A stretch of DNA of 64,000 bases from Anaeromyxobacter diazotrophicus (GCF_013340205.1 NZ_BJTG01000005.1:388067-452066), one strand, 5' to 3'; positions 8,831 through 17,969 are shown, counted from the stretch's first letter. Notes: generated by a model not told the origin, from the sequence alone. Translations and numbers: made by a program.

Positions 8831-9444
8831 CCGCCATGGCCGTCATCCTGTGCGGGGTGACCGGCCAGCCGGTGGTGGAGACGTCGCGGCTCCTGGCCGA
8901 GGCGGCGCTCGTGGCCGGGCTCGACGTGAGCCTCTCCGAGGCCCCGGCCCCCGCCTGCGGGCAGGGCGGGGTGCTGGTACACGTCCGCATGGGCGACGAG
9001 GTCCGCTCGGCGGTGGCGCCGGAGGGCAGCGCCGAGGTCCTCGTCGGCTTCGAGCCGCTCGAGGCGCTGCGGGCGGCGGCGCTCCTGGCGCCGGGCGCCT
9101 TCGTGGCGCTGAACGAGCACCCCGCGCCCACCTGGCGCATGCGGGCCGGCCTCGAGCCCCCGCCGCGCGACGCCGCGGCGCGGCTCGAGGCGCGGCCGGC
9201 GCGGGTGGTGGGGGTGCGGGCCGAGGCGCTGGTGCGGCGGGTGGACGGGGCGCCGCTCTACGGGCTCGCGCTCCTCGGGCTCGCGTCCCCGCTCCTGCCG
9301 GTGCCGCGCGCCGCCTTCGAGGCCGCGCTCGCCCGGGGCGGGCCGCCGGACCTCGAGGCGCGGCGCCACGCGTTCGCGCGCGGCGTCCGGCTCTTCGAGG
9401 CGCTGCCGCGCCGGCTCGCGGCGCGCGACGGGGCGGTGCGGTAG
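8827..9444 (+). CDS. iorB: Indolepyruvate oxidoreductase beta-like subunit (IorB)
   Basis: About 205 residues, GTG start overlapping the iorA stop as GTGA (an ATG at 8836 is also possible). It is the 2-oxoacid:ferredoxin oxidoreductase gamma-type domain: the segments VILCGVTGQPVVETSRLLAEAAL and VLVHVRMGDEV align in order with the usual GxGGQG and SHVR regions. The glycine-rich GxGGQG reads GVTGQP and the usual QRGG reads GQGG, so like its partner it departs from the canonical signature. It should pair with IorA and feed acyl-CoA to the Ptb and Buk genes that follow on the same strand. Confidence 0.82.
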   Translation: MTAMAVILCGVTGQPVVETSRLLAEAALVAGLDVSLSEAPAPACGQGGVLVHVRMGDEVRSAVAPEGSAEVLVGFEPLEALRAAALLAPGAFVALNEHPAPTWRMRAGLEPPPRDAAARLEARPARVVGVRAEALVRRVDGAPLYGLALLGLASPLLPVPRAAFEAALARGGPPDLEARRHAFARGVRLFEALPRRLAARDGAVR

Positions 9445-9493
9445 AACGAGGAGCCGCCCCGGCCCCGGAGGACACCTGGTTCCCATCCGCTCC

Positions 9494-10393
9494 ATGCGCG
9501 AGCTCGTCGAGCGGGCCATCCAGGCCGGCCCGGGCCGCGTGGTCGTGCCCGGCGCCGAGGCGGAGAGCGCGCTCGACGCCGCGGTCGAGGCGCGCCGGCG
9601 CGGGCTGGCCGAGCCGCTCCTCCTCGGCGCCGCCGCCGCCATCCGCGCGGGGCTCGCCGCCGCGGGCGAGGCCCCGGACGCCTGGGCCATCGAGGACGTG
9701 CGGGATCCGGCCCAGGCGGCGCGCCGCGCCGTCGAGCGGGTCCGCGCCGGCGAGGCGGAGATCATCCTCAAGGGCGGGCTCTCGACCGGCGAGCTCATGC
9801 GCGCGGTGCTGGACCGGGAGCGGGGGCTCCGCGCCGGGCGCCTCGTCTCCGACGTGCTCGTCACCCAGGCCGGGGTGGGCGAGCCGAGGCTGCTCGGGGT
9901 GACGGACGGCGGCGTGAACGTGGCGCCGACCCTGGCCGAGAAGCGCGCCATCCTGGAGAACGCGGTGGAGGTGTTCCACCGGCTCGGGGTGGCGCGCCCC
10001 CGGGTGGCGGCGCTGTGCGCGCTCGAGACGGTCTCGCCCGCCATGCCCCACACCGCCGAGGCGGCGGAGCTGGCTGCGCTCTCCGCCCGCGGCGAGCTCC
10101 CGGGGTGCGAGGTCTTCGGGCCGGTGGCGCTCGACGGCGCGCTCTCGGTGGAGGCGGCGCGGCACAAGGGGCTCACGCACCCCGCCGCCGGGCAGGCGGA
10201 CCTGCTGCTCGTGCCGGCCATCGAGGTCGGGAACGCGCTCGGGAAGGCGTTCACCTGGCTCGCCGCCCGCCCGGTGGCGCACGTGGTCTGGGGGGCGCTG
10301 GCGCCGGTGCTCATCCCGTCGAGGGCGGAGGGCGCGATGGACAAGCTGTGCTCGATGGCGCTCGGGGTGCTGGTGGCGCGGGGGGGCCGGTGA
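9494..10393 (+). CDS. ptb: Phosphate butyryltransferase (phosphate acetyl/butyryltransferase family)
   Basis: 299 residues of the PTA/PTB fold. It exchanges CoA of butyryl- or related acyl-CoA for phosphate. Family features visible are KGGLSTGELMRAVLD (about 95), LLGVTDGGVNVAPTL (about 135), the NALGKAFTW stretch (about 247) and VLIPSRAEGAMDKLCSMAL near the C-terminus. Length is normal for Ptb and shorter than modular Pta. The TGA stop overlaps the GTG start of the butyrate kinase gene, a common translational coupling. Behind iorAB it probably acts on acyl-CoA made from amino-acid-derived 2-oxoacids (isobutyryl, isovaleryl, or arylacetyl), but chain preference is not visible. Confidence 0.92.
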   Translation: MRELVERAIQAGPGRVVVPGAEAESALDAAVEARRRGLAEPLLLGAAAAIRAGLAAAGEAPDAWAIEDVRDPAQAARRAVERVRAGEAEIILKGGLSTGELMRAVLDRERGLRAGRLVSDVLVTQAGVGEPRLLGVTDGGVNVAPTLAEKRAILENAVEVFHRLGVARPRVAALCALETVSPAMPHTAEAAELAALSARGELPGCEVFGPVALDGALSVEAARHKGLTHPAAGQADLLLVPAIEVGNALGKAFTWLAARPVAHVVWGALAPVLIPSRAEGAMDKLCSMALGVLVARGGR

Positions 10394-11472
10394 GCGCGCC
10401 CGCCGCGGAGCCGCTCGTCCTCGCCGTGAACCCGGGCGCCGGCTCGACCAAGCTCGCCCTCTTCCGCGGCGAGCACGAGCTGGTGGAGACGACGCTGCGC
10501 CACGCCGAGGAGGAGCTGCGGCGCTTCGCCCGCGTGGGCGACGAGCTCCCCTGGCGGCTCGCGGCGGCGCGCGGGTGGCTCGCCGGCCAGGCGCTCCGGC
10601 CCGGCGCGCTCGCGGCGGTGGTGGGGCGGGGCGGCCTCTTCAAGCCGGTCGCGAGCGGCACCTACCTCGTGGACGAGGCCATGCTGGCCGAGGCGGCGCG
10701 CGCCGCCCGCGGCGAGCACGCCGCCAACCTGGGCGCGCCGCTCTCGCACGCGCTCGCGGCCGAGCACGGCTGCCCCGCCTTCGTGGTGGACCCGGTCTCG
10801 GTGGACGAGCTCGCGCCGGTGGCGCGCTACTCCGGGCTGGCCGGCATCGAGCGGACGAGCCTCTGCCACGCGCTCAACATGCGGGCGGTGGCGCGCCGGC
10901 ACGCCGCGGCCGGCGGGCGGCGCCTCGAGGAGCTGCGGCTGGTGGTGGCGCACCTCGGCACCGGCGCCTCGCTCTGCGCGCTCGAGGGCGGGCGGATGGT
11001 GGACGTCGTGAACCCGATGGACGAGGGCCCGTTCTCGGGCGACCGCGCGGGCGGGCTCCCCGCCACCGCGCTCCTCGCGCTGGCCTCCGCGCCGGGCGCC
11101 GACCTGGCCGCGCTGCGGCGGCGGCTGTTCGGCGACGGCGGGCTCTTCTCCTACCTCGGCACGCGCGACGTGCGCGAGGCGGCGGCGCGCGCCGCGGCGG
11201 GCGACGCGCGGGCCGGGGAGGTGCTGGCGGCGATGGCCTACCAGCTCGCGAAGGCGATCGGCGAGATGGCGGTGGCGCTGGCGGGCCGGGTGGACGCGGT
11301 GCTGCTCACCGGCGGCGCGGCGCGCTGCGAGCCGCTCGTCGAGGCGGTGAGGGCGCGGGCGGCCTTCGTCGCGCCGGTGATCACCTACCCGGGCGAGGAC
11401 GAGCTGCGCGCGCTGGCGGAGGCGGCGCGCCGCGCGCTCACCGGGGAGGAGCCGGCGCGGCGTTACGGCTGA
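10390..11472 (+). CDS. buk: Butyrate kinase
   Basis: 360 residues of the acetokinase family (ASKHA fold). It makes ATP from acyl-phosphate, the last step of a Ptb-Buk substrate-level phosphorylation route. Motifs: N-terminal phosphate loop AVNPGAGSTKLALF, the VVAHLGTGASLCALEGGRMVD segment around 180-200, the MDEGPFSGDRAGGLP block, and the C-terminal LLTGGAARCEPLV nucleotide-binding stretch. GTG start at 10390 overlaps ptb. The 3' end overlaps the convergent DedA gene by 35 bases, so the two operons run into each other without an intergenic terminator. Confidence 0.93.
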   Translation: MSAPAAEPLVLAVNPGAGSTKLALFRGEHELVETTLRHAEEELRRFARVGDELPWRLAAARGWLAGQALRPGALAAVVGRGGLFKPVASGTYLVDEAMLAEAARAARGEHAANLGAPLSHALAAEHGCPAFVVDPVSVDELAPVARYSGLAGIERTSLCHALNMRAVARRHAAAGGRRLEELRLVVAHLGTGASLCALEGGRMVDVVNPMDEGPFSGDRAGGLPATALLALASAPGADLAALRRRLFGDGGLFSYLGTRDVREAAARAAAGDARAGEVLAAMAYQLAKAIGEMAVALAGRVDAVLLTGGAARCEPLVEAVRARAAFVAPVITYPGEDELRALAEAARRALTGEEPARRYG

Positions 11473-12055
11473 CCGCGCGCCCCCGCTGCCACTTCACCAG
11501 CACCACCACCGCCGCCGCGACGATCGCCCCCACCAGCACGAGCAGCTCCGCCTCGTGCACGCGCTTCTTCACCTCCTCGAGGTGCGCGGCGAAGAAGTAG
11601 CCGAGCGACACCACCAGCGGCACCGAGAGCAGGGCCGAGCAGGCGTCGGCGAGCACGAAGGTGCGCGGGCGGACGCCGTGCAGCGCGGCCAGCGCGTAGG
11701 CGGCGAGCCGCAGGCCCGAGAGGTGGCGGGCGACGACGATGGTGAGGAAGGCGTGCCGGTCGAAGTGCCGGTCGAGCACCGCGCGCCGCGCCGGGGTGAG
11801 CACCCGCGCCACCGCCCGCCGCTCGAGCAGCCGCGGCCCCTGCTGGCGGGCGAGGTGGAAGAAGAACGCGTCCCCGGCGACGATCCCGACGTACGCGGCC
11901 GCCATGGCGAACGGGAGCCAGAGCGGGCCCCGGCGCGCCAGGTAGCCGGCGGTGAGCTGGACGAGCTCCTCGGGGACCGGGAAGCCGAGCCCGCCCAGCG
12001 TGAGCAGGCCGGCGATGGCGAGGTAGCCGAAGTGGGTGAGGAGCCGGAGCAGCAC
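11438..12055 (-). CDS. DedA family membrane protein
   Basis: About 205 residues from a GTG at 12055; the frame remains open upstream to 12304, but translation from there gives an arginine- and proline-rich leader unlike DedA. The protein has the VTT/DedA pattern: GLGFPVPEELVQLTAGYLARRG near the start, a middle with GDAFFFHLARQQGPRLLE, the family-like FDRHAFLTIVVARHLSGLR with basic residues, and C-terminal helices. DedA proteins are inner-membrane lipid scramblase-like transporters connected with undecaprenyl phosphate or phospholipid recycling. It is tail-to-tail with buk and alone on its strand between buk and the response regulator gene. Confidence 0.85.
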   Translation of the reverse strand: MLLRLLTHFGYLAIAGLLTLGGLGFPVPEELVQLTAGYLARRGPLWLPFAMAAAYVGIVAGDAFFFHLARQQGPRLLERRAVARVLTPARRAVLDRHFDRHAFLTIVVARHLSGLRLAAYALAALHGVRPRTFVLADACSALLSVPLVVSLGYFFAAHLEEVKKRVHEAELLVLVGAIVAAAVVVLVKWQRGRAVSRNAAPAPPR

Positions 12056-12371
12056 CGCCGGAAGGATAGGCCTGCGCGTCCGCGGCGTCGCGGGTTCGAT
12101 GGAGACAACCAGCGGGCGGCGGCGACCCGGCTCGTGGCCACCGCCGCCCGCTGACCCGAACCGTGCCCGGCTCGCAACCCGGCTCGTGGCCGCGAGGGGA
12201 CAGCGCGAGCGATGCCCTCCGGGTTCGCAAGACGCGGGCCAGCGGGAGATCCACAGGGGCGGCGCGGCGGTAGGCGCCGGAGGGGGGCGCGCGCCGGGCT
12301 CCACCGCAAGGAACTTCGAGGCGGAGCGGGGTCGCTTTCTAAAGGAACCTGCCAGCGTACCTCGGCGGCCG
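12056..12371. other. Intergenic region with 15-bp direct repeats upstream of dedA
   Basis: Between the DedA start and the end of the response regulator gene. It holds no convincing gene. A 15-bp direct repeat, ACCCGGCTCGTGGCC, occurs at 12125-12139 and 12177-12191 (52 bases apart), with a partial third copy (GCCCGGCTCG) at about 12165-12174. The repeats sit 70-140 bases upstream of the DedA start, so they might be regulator sites. The left part could also encode an N-terminal extension of DedA. No classical terminator with a T-run was seen. Confidence 0.5.
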
Positions 12372-13760
12372 TCAGTCCCAGCGCGACAGGTCGATGCCGT
12401 AGTCGGCGATCTTCTTCAGCACGGTCGGGTAGGAGACGCCCATCCAGCGGGCGACCTGGCTGCGGTTTCCCTTCGCTCGATCGAGGAGCCCCGCCAGGTA
12501 GGCGCGCTCCATCTCCTCGAGGGTGGGCGGCTCGCCGGCCTCGGGGGGCGCGGGGGCGTCCGGGCGCGGCCGCGCCTCGTCGCGCAGCAGCACCGCCTCC
12601 GGCGAGAGGGTGTCGCCGGTCTCGAGGATGACCCCGCGCTCCACCACGTTGCGCAGCTCGCGCACGTTGCCCGGGAACGGGTAGGCGAGCAGGCGGCGCT
12701 CGGTCTCGGGCGCGAGCCCGCGGATCTCCTTGCCGGCGCGCGACGCCAGCTCCGCGAGGAAGAAGCGCGCCAGCGGCAGCACGTCCTCCGGCCGCTCGCG
12801 GAGCGGCGGGATGTGGATGTGGAACACGTCGAGCCGGTGGAAGAGGTCGAGCCTGAACCCGCCGTCCGCCACCGCCGCCTGGAGGTCGCGGTGGGTGGCC
12901 GAGACGAAGCGGACGTCCGCGCCCAGGTCGCGCGTGCCGCCGAGGCGCCGGAACACCTGCGTCTCGAGCACCTTGAGCAGCTTCGCCTGGGTGGCGAGCG
13001 GCATGTCGCCCACCTCGTCGAGGAAGACGGTGCCGCCCTCCGCCTGCTCGAGCAGGCCCGGCTTGGCGCGCTTCGCGTCGGTGAAGGCGCCGCGCTCGTG
13101 CCCGAACAGCTCCGCCTCGAGCAGGGTCTCCGGGATGGCGGCGCAGTTGAGCTCGACGAAGGGCGCCTCGCTCCGCTGCGCCGTGCGCAGGTGGAGCAGG
13201 CGCGCCACGAGCTCCTTCCCGGTGCCGCTCTCGCCCTCGATGAGCACGGTGGTGTCGGGCGAGGCGGCCACCTTCTCCGCCAGCTCGACCACCCGCCGCA
13301 TCGCGGCCGACTCGCCGAGGCACAGGCCGCGCTCCACCCGCCGCCGCGCCGTGCCGGAGAAGCCGTCCGCGCGGCGCCGAAGCCGCCGCGCCTCCAGCGC
13401 CCGCTTCACGGTGAGGACGAGCGCCGGGAGCTGGATGGGCTTCGTCAGGTAGTCGAAGGCGCCGAGCTTCACCGCCTGGACGGCGTTCTCGATCTCGCCG
13501 TAGGCGGTGGCCATCACCACCAGCGGCTCGTCGCCGTGCCCGTCGGCGCGCAGCCGCTCCAGCACGGCCAGCCCGTCGGCGTCGGGGAGGTTCCGGTCGA
13601 GGACCACCACCTCGGGCCGGAGCTCGCGCGCGAGCGCCAGCCCCTCGCCGGCCGAGGCGGCGCTGCGCGCCTCGAACCCCTCGGCGGCGAGCGCGGCCTG
13701 CGCCACCACCCGGAACGTCTTCTCGTCGTCGATGACGAGGATCTTGGCGGGAGGGCTCAC
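12372..13760 (-). CDS. Sigma-54-dependent response regulator, NtrC family
   Basis: 462 residues: receiver domain (ILVIDDEK at the start, phospho-Asp in VVVLDRNLPDADG at about 54, KP at the end of the TAYGE..YLTKP segment), AAA+ sigma-54 interaction domain (Walker A GESGTGKE at about 170, Walker B GGTVFLDEVGDMPL, arginine fingers), and a C-terminal FIS-type helix-turn-helix (NRSQVARWMGVSYPTVLKKI). The sigma-54 contact loop reads GAFTDA instead of the consensus GAFTGA. GTG start overlaps the kinase stop by 4 bases, so the pair is co-translated. The divergent neighbour of the operon is a quinol NO reductase gene, a plausible but unproven target. Confidence 0.93.
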   Translation of the reverse strand: MSPPAKILVIDDEKTFRVVAQAALAAEGFEARSAASAGEGLALARELRPEVVVLDRNLPDADGLAVLERLRADGHGDEPLVVMATAYGEIENAVQAVKLGAFDYLTKPIQLPALVLTVKRALEARRLRRRADGFSGTARRRVERGLCLGESAAMRRVVELAEKVAASPDTTVLIEGESGTGKELVARLLHLRTAQRSEAPFVELNCAAIPETLLEAELFGHERGAFTDAKRAKPGLLEQAEGGTVFLDEVGDMPLATQAKLLKVLETQVFRRLGGTRDLGADVRFVSATHRDLQAAVADGGFRLDLFHRLDVFHIHIPPLRERPEDVLPLARFFLAELASRAGKEIRGLAPETERRLLAYPFPGNVRELRNVVERGVILETGDTLSPEAVLLRDEARPRPDAPAPPEAGEPPTLEEMERAYLAGLLDRAKGNRSQVARWMGVSYPTVLKKIADYGIDLSRWD

Positions 13761-15397
13761 GGCGGGCTCCAGGTGGCGGCGGACCGCCGGGCGAGGGGGA
13801 GGGTGCGCGTGAGCGGCAGCGCGACGCGCATCACCGTGCCGCCGCCCTCGCGGTCGGCCGCCTCCAGGCGGCCGCCGTGCGCCTCGACCACCCGGCGCGC
13901 GATGGCGAGCCCGAGGCCGGTGCCGGTGCGCTTCGTCGTCACGAACGGCTCGAAGAGGCGGGCGCGCACCTCGGCCGGCAGGCCCGGGCCGCGGTCGGCC
14001 ACCTCGACCACCGCCTCGCGCCCGCGCTGCGAGAGCCCGAGCTCCAGCCGCCGCTCGCGGGCCGGCGCCGCCTCGCCGAGCGGCTCGCCGAAGGCGCCCG
14101 GGCCCATCGCCTCGAGCCCGTTCCGCACCAGGTTGGAGAGGGCGCCGAGGAGCTTCTGGGCGTCCCCCCGCACCTCCACCGGGCCCGGGCCGGAGGGCAG
14201 CGCGACCGCCACCTCGGCCCTGCAGTCGTGGGCGAGATCGGCGCTGAGCGCGGCGGCCCGCCGGCACAGGTCGGCGAGGTCCACCTCGCCGAGATCGAGC
14301 CGGGGCGGGGCGGCGAAGAGCGTGAGGTCGTCGGCGACGCCCTTGAGGCGCGCCAGCTCGGAGCGCGCCTGCGCGTGCACCTCCGTCACCGCGGCGGGCG
14401 GGGCGCGCCCCTGCGCGAGCAGGTCGAGCGCCACCGACAGCCCGTTGAGCGAGTTCTTCACCTCGTGGGCGATGGCGGCGGCGGTCTTGCCCATGGCGGC
14501 GAGCTCGCCCTGGCGGCCCAGCTCCACCTCGGCGCGCTCGAGCCGCCCGATGGCGACCGCCAGCGCCGCCCCCACCACCACCGCCAGGAGGAGCGCCCCC
14601 GCCACGATGGCGATGAGCGTCCGCAGGGACTCCCACACGGCGGCCTCGAGCCGCGAGGCGGGCTCCGCCAGGCGCAGCAGGAGCGGGCGGTCGCCGAGCG
14701 GCGCCTCGGTGACGAGCCAGCGGCTCCCGTCCTGCGCCTCCACCCAGCGCTGCCCGCCGCCCGCGGCGAGGTCGGGGCGGGCGGTGCCCGCCTGCGCCAC
14801 CCGGACGGGCGCGCCGGCGCGCGAGCTCTCGACGAGCAGCGCGAAGCCGCCCCGCCGGACCGCCCGCAGGACGCCCTCGCCGAACAGGTCGCGGCTCTGC
14901 GTGCTCACCTGCCCGACGATGGCCCCGCGCCCGGCGATCGGCGCCGCGACCTGCAGCGCGCCTTCCCGGTAGGCGAGCACCGTGCCCCCCTCGCCCCGCG
15001 CCTCGCCGAGGAGCTTGGCGGCGGGTCCGGAGAGCGCCGCCCCCTGCGGCTCCGCCCAGAGCACCTCGCCGCGCTCGCCGAGGATGAAGATGGCGGCCGA
15101 GAAGAGGGTGGTGTCGCGCCGCGCGATCCGCAGCACGCGCTTCTCCGGCTCCAGGTTCTGGTCGGCGAGGTCCACCTCGGCCAGCTTGGAGAGGCGCTGC
15201 ATCTCGGACACGAGCCGCCCCACCTCGTCGTCGAGGAGCCGCGCCTGCAGCGAGACGAGCAGCGCCTGGCGGTCGGCCAGGGCCGCCAGCGCGGCGGCGC
15301 GGTAGCGCGTGAGGAGGAGCCCGCCGGTCGCCCCCACCGCCACCGCCGCGAAGAGCGTCAGCGCGAGGACGAGGTAGCCGGGGCGGAGGCGGGGCAC
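13757..15397 (-). CDS. Membrane sensor histidine kinase
   Basis: 546 residues: transmembrane helix at about 7-27, a periplasmic sensor domain of about 210 residues, a second transmembrane helix at about 258-282, DHp helix with phospho-acceptor His in IAHEVKNSLNGL (about 315), then HATPase with N box NLVRNGLEAM, G1 VADRGPGLP and G2 GTGLGLAIARRVVEAHGG. This is the NtrB-like partner of the downstream sigma-54 activator. Start GTG at 15397 (MPRLRPGYL as translated) puts the first helix at the N-terminus. The signal sensed is unknown; the sensor domain has no motif I recognise. The gene is divergent from qNor, with 107 bases between starts. Confidence 0.93.
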   Translation of the reverse strand: MPRLRPGYLVLALTLFAAVAVGATGGLLLTRYRAAALAALADRQALLVSLQARLLDDEVGRLVSEMQRLSKLAEVDLADQNLEPEKRVLRIARRDTTLFSAAIFILGERGEVLWAEPQGAALSGPAAKLLGEARGEGGTVLAYREGALQVAAPIAGRGAIVGQVSTQSRDLFGEGVLRAVRRGGFALLVESSRAGAPVRVAQAGTARPDLAAGGGQRWVEAQDGSRWLVTEAPLGDRPLLLRLAEPASRLEAAVWESLRTLIAIVAGALLLAVVVGAALAVAIGRLERAEVELGRQGELAAMGKTAAAIAHEVKNSLNGLSVALDLLAQGRAPPAAVTEVHAQARSELARLKGVADDLTLFAAPPRLDLGEVDLADLCRRAAALSADLAHDCRAEVAVALPSGPGPVEVRGDAQKLLGALSNLVRNGLEAMGPGAFGEPLGEAAPARERRLELGLSQRGREAVVEVADRGPGLPAEVRARLFEPFVTTKRTGTGLGLAIARRVVEAHGGRLEAADREGGGTVMRVALPLTRTLPLARRSAATWSPP

Positions 15398-15504
15398 GCC
15401 CCCATTGTATCGGCCTGGTCGCGAGAGGCCGAGGGTTCGTCCTCGGCGGGGCGCCCCCTCTGGACGCCCTGGCGCGGGCGCCGGGCGTAGTAAGCGGGAC
15501 CTCC

Positions 15505-17835
15505 ATGAGCGACGGCGATCTGGAGCGGCGGCCTCTCTCCCCCTGGTGGCGCCACGGCGTCATCCTGGTCATGATCTTCGGCTTCTCCGGGCTGGGGGTC
15601 GTGACCGCCCTCACCTACCGCGACGCGCCGCCCATCCCCGGGCGCGTGGTCGATCCGGCCGGGGACCTGCTCTTCACCGGCGAGGAGGTGGAGCAGGGCC
15701 AGGAGATCTTCTTCAAGCACGGCCTCATGGAGCACGGGACGCTGTGGGGCCACGGCGCCTACCTCGGGCCGGACTACACGGCCGAGTACCTGCACCGGGA
15801 GGTGGAGATCGCGCGCGACGGCGTGGCGCGGAGCCGCTACGGCCAGCCCTTCGCCGCGCTCCCGGCCGACGCGCAGCTCCTCGTGAGCGGCGCGACGCAG
15901 GCGGAGCTCAAGGCGAACCGGTACGACCCCGCGACCGGCGCGCTCGTCTTCTCGCAGGGCGAGGCGGACGCCTTCCGGCAGCTCGAGGCCTACTGGGCCG
16001 ACTACTTCTCCGCTCCCAACCGGGCGCCCGGGCTGCCGGCGAAGACCATCGCCGACGCGACCGAGCTGCGGCGCCTCAACGCCTTCTTCTCCTGGGCGAC
16101 CTGGGCCACGGTGACGAACCGCCCGGGCAAGGCCTACACCTACACGAACAACTGGCCGTACGACCCGGAGGCGGGCAACCACCCCTCCACCGAGGCGTAC
16201 GTGTGGAGCGCGCTCAGCCTGGTGTCGCTCCTCGGCGGGCTCGGGCTCGTGCTGCTCATCTTCGGCAAGTACCACTTCCTCGGCTGGCACGGCGAGGAGG
16301 CGGACGCGCCGCCCTCGCGGCCCGCGCGCGCCGCCGTGTTGCTCACGCCGAGCCAGCGCGCGGTCGGGAAGTACCTGGCGGTGGTGGCGGTGCTCTTCCT
16401 CCTGCAGACGCTGGTGGGCGGCGGGCTCGCGCACTACCGGGTCGAGCCGTTCTCGTTCTACGGCCTCGACGCGGTCGCCCGCCTCTTCCCCTACCACCTG
16501 CTCCGCACCTTCCACCTCCAGCTCGCCATCTTCTGGATCGCGACCGCGTGGGTGGCGGGCGGGCTCTTCCTCGCGCCCTGGGCCGGCGGCGGCGAGCCGC
16601 CCCGCCAGAAGCTCGGCGTGGACGTGCTCTTCTGGGCGCTCGTGGTCGTGGTCTTCGGCAGCCTCGGCGGCGAGGTCCTGAGCCTGGGCGGGCGGCTCGA
16701 CCGCCTCTGGTTCTGGCTCGGCCACCAGGGCTCCGAGTACCTCGACCTGGGCCGCTTCTGGCAGCTCCTCCTGGCGGCGGGGCTCCTCTTCTGGCTCTTC
16801 CTCATGTTCCGGGCGCTCCGGCCCGCCATCCACAAGGAGGGCAAGGGCGAGATCTCGGCCCTCTTCCTCTACGCCGCCACCGCCATCCCGGTGTTCTACC
16901 TGCCGGCGCTCTTCTACGGGCCGCGCACCAACTTCGCGATCATCGACAACTGGCGCTTCTGGATCATCCACCTCTGGGTGGAGGGCTTCTTCGAGCTCTT
17001 CGCGACCGTGCTGGTCGCGATCATGTTCCGGCACATCGGGCTCGTCAGCACCCGCACCGCCACCCGGCTCGTCTACCTCGACGCCATCCTCTTCCTGGTG
17101 GGCGGCATCATGGGCACCGGGCACCACTGGTACTTCACCGGCCAGGGCACCCTCAACATGGGCCTCGCCGCCTGCTTCTCGGCGCTCGAGGTGGTGCCCC
17201 TCACGCTCCTCACGCTCGACGCCTCCGGCTTCATCCAGCTCGGCAAGGGCACTTCCCGGCAAGCGTCGAGCGATCCCGACAACCTGGCCGCGAAGCAGAA
17301 GTGGGCCATCTACTTCTTCATCGCGGTGGGCGTCTGGAACTTCATCGGCGCCGGCATCTTCGGCTTCCTCATCAACACCCCCATCGTGAGCTACTACGAG
17401 GTCGGGACGGTGCTCACCGCCAACCACGGGCACGGCGCCATGTTCGGCGTGTTCGGCATGCTCGGCCTCGGCGTGCTGGTGTTCTGCCTGCGGGCGCTGC
17501 AGGGGGACGCCGCCTGGCGGACCACCGAGAAGTTCGTGCGCGTGGGCTACTGGGGGCTCAACGCCGGCCTCGCCCTCATGATGCTGGTGGATCTCTTCCC
17601 GGCCGGCGTGCTCCAGCTCTGGGACGTCCTCCAGCACGGCTACTGGCACGCCCGCCGGCTCGACTACGCGATGCAGGGGCTCTTCCACCGGCTGGAGTGG
17701 GCGCGCGCCGCCGGCGACACCGTGTTCCTCGTCCTGGGGGTCCTCCCCATCGCCGCCGGCACGCTGCGCGCCACGATCCTGCGGCCGCGAGGCGGCGAGG
17801 GGGCCGGGGAGACGCTGGCGCCCGGCCCGGGGTAG
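15505..17835 (+). CDS. norZ: Quinol-dependent nitric oxide reductase (qNor)
   Basis: 776 residues, the single-subunit form that fuses the NorC-like periplasmic region to the NorB catalytic core. The first helix (15-37) is followed by about 200 periplasmic residues, with EQGQEIFFKHGLMEHGTLWGHGAYLG, typical of the family and lacking the heme c CXXCH of cNor. The core has about 12 more helices with heme and FeB ligands in RTFHLQLAIFW, IIHLWVEGFFELF, GTGHHWYFTGQ and NHGHGAMFGV. It reduces 2 NO to N2O using quinol at the inner membrane. RBS-like sequence GGGACC precedes ATG. Without other denitrification genes nearby it may serve NO detoxification or partial denitrification. Confidence 0.95.
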   Translation: MSDGDLERRPLSPWWRHGVILVMIFGFSGLGVVTALTYRDAPPIPGRVVDPAGDLLFTGEEVEQGQEIFFKHGLMEHGTLWGHGAYLGPDYTAEYLHREVEIARDGVARSRYGQPFAALPADAQLLVSGATQAELKANRYDPATGALVFSQGEADAFRQLEAYWADYFSAPNRAPGLPAKTIADATELRRLNAFFSWATWATVTNRPGKAYTYTNNWPYDPEAGNHPSTEAYVWSALSLVSLLGGLGLVLLIFGKYHFLGWHGEEADAPPSRPARAAVLLTPSQRAVGKYLAVVAVLFLLQTLVGGGLAHYRVEPFSFYGLDAVARLFPYHLLRTFHLQLAIFWIATAWVAGGLFLAPWAGGGEPPRQKLGVDVLFWALVVVVFGSLGGEVLSLGGRLDRLWFWLGHQGSEYLDLGRFWQLLLAAGLLFWLFLMFRALRPAIHKEGKGEISALFLYAATAIPVFYLPALFYGPRTNFAIIDNWRFWIIHLWVEGFFELFATVLVAIMFRHIGLVSTRTATRLVYLDAILFLVGGIMGTGHHWYFTGQGTLNMGLAACFSALEVVPLTLLTLDASGFIQLGKGTSRQASSDPDNLAAKQKWAIYFFIAVGVWNFIGAGIFGFLINTPIVSYYEVGTVLTANHGHGAMFGVFGMLGLGVLVFCLRALQGDAAWRTTEKFVRVGYWGLNAGLALMMLVDLFPAGVLQLWDVLQHGYWHARRLDYAMQGLFHRLEWARAAGDTVFLVLGVLPIAAGTLRATILRPRGGEGAGETLAPGPG

Positions 17836-17969
17836 CGGCCTCGGCGGGGCCTCGACCGGGCCCGAGGCGGCGGCGCCGGACGGCCCGCGCCGGATTCGGT
17901 TGCGCCCGCCTGCCGCGCTGCGCAAGATTGCGCTCGCGGGTGATTGATTCTGGAGTCAACGGAGGCGTG

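Noticed and set aside
13877..15490. Forward frame of over 500 codons across the histidine kinase gene.
   Set aside because: Antisense shadow; the kinase shows HATPase and DHp motifs on the other strand.
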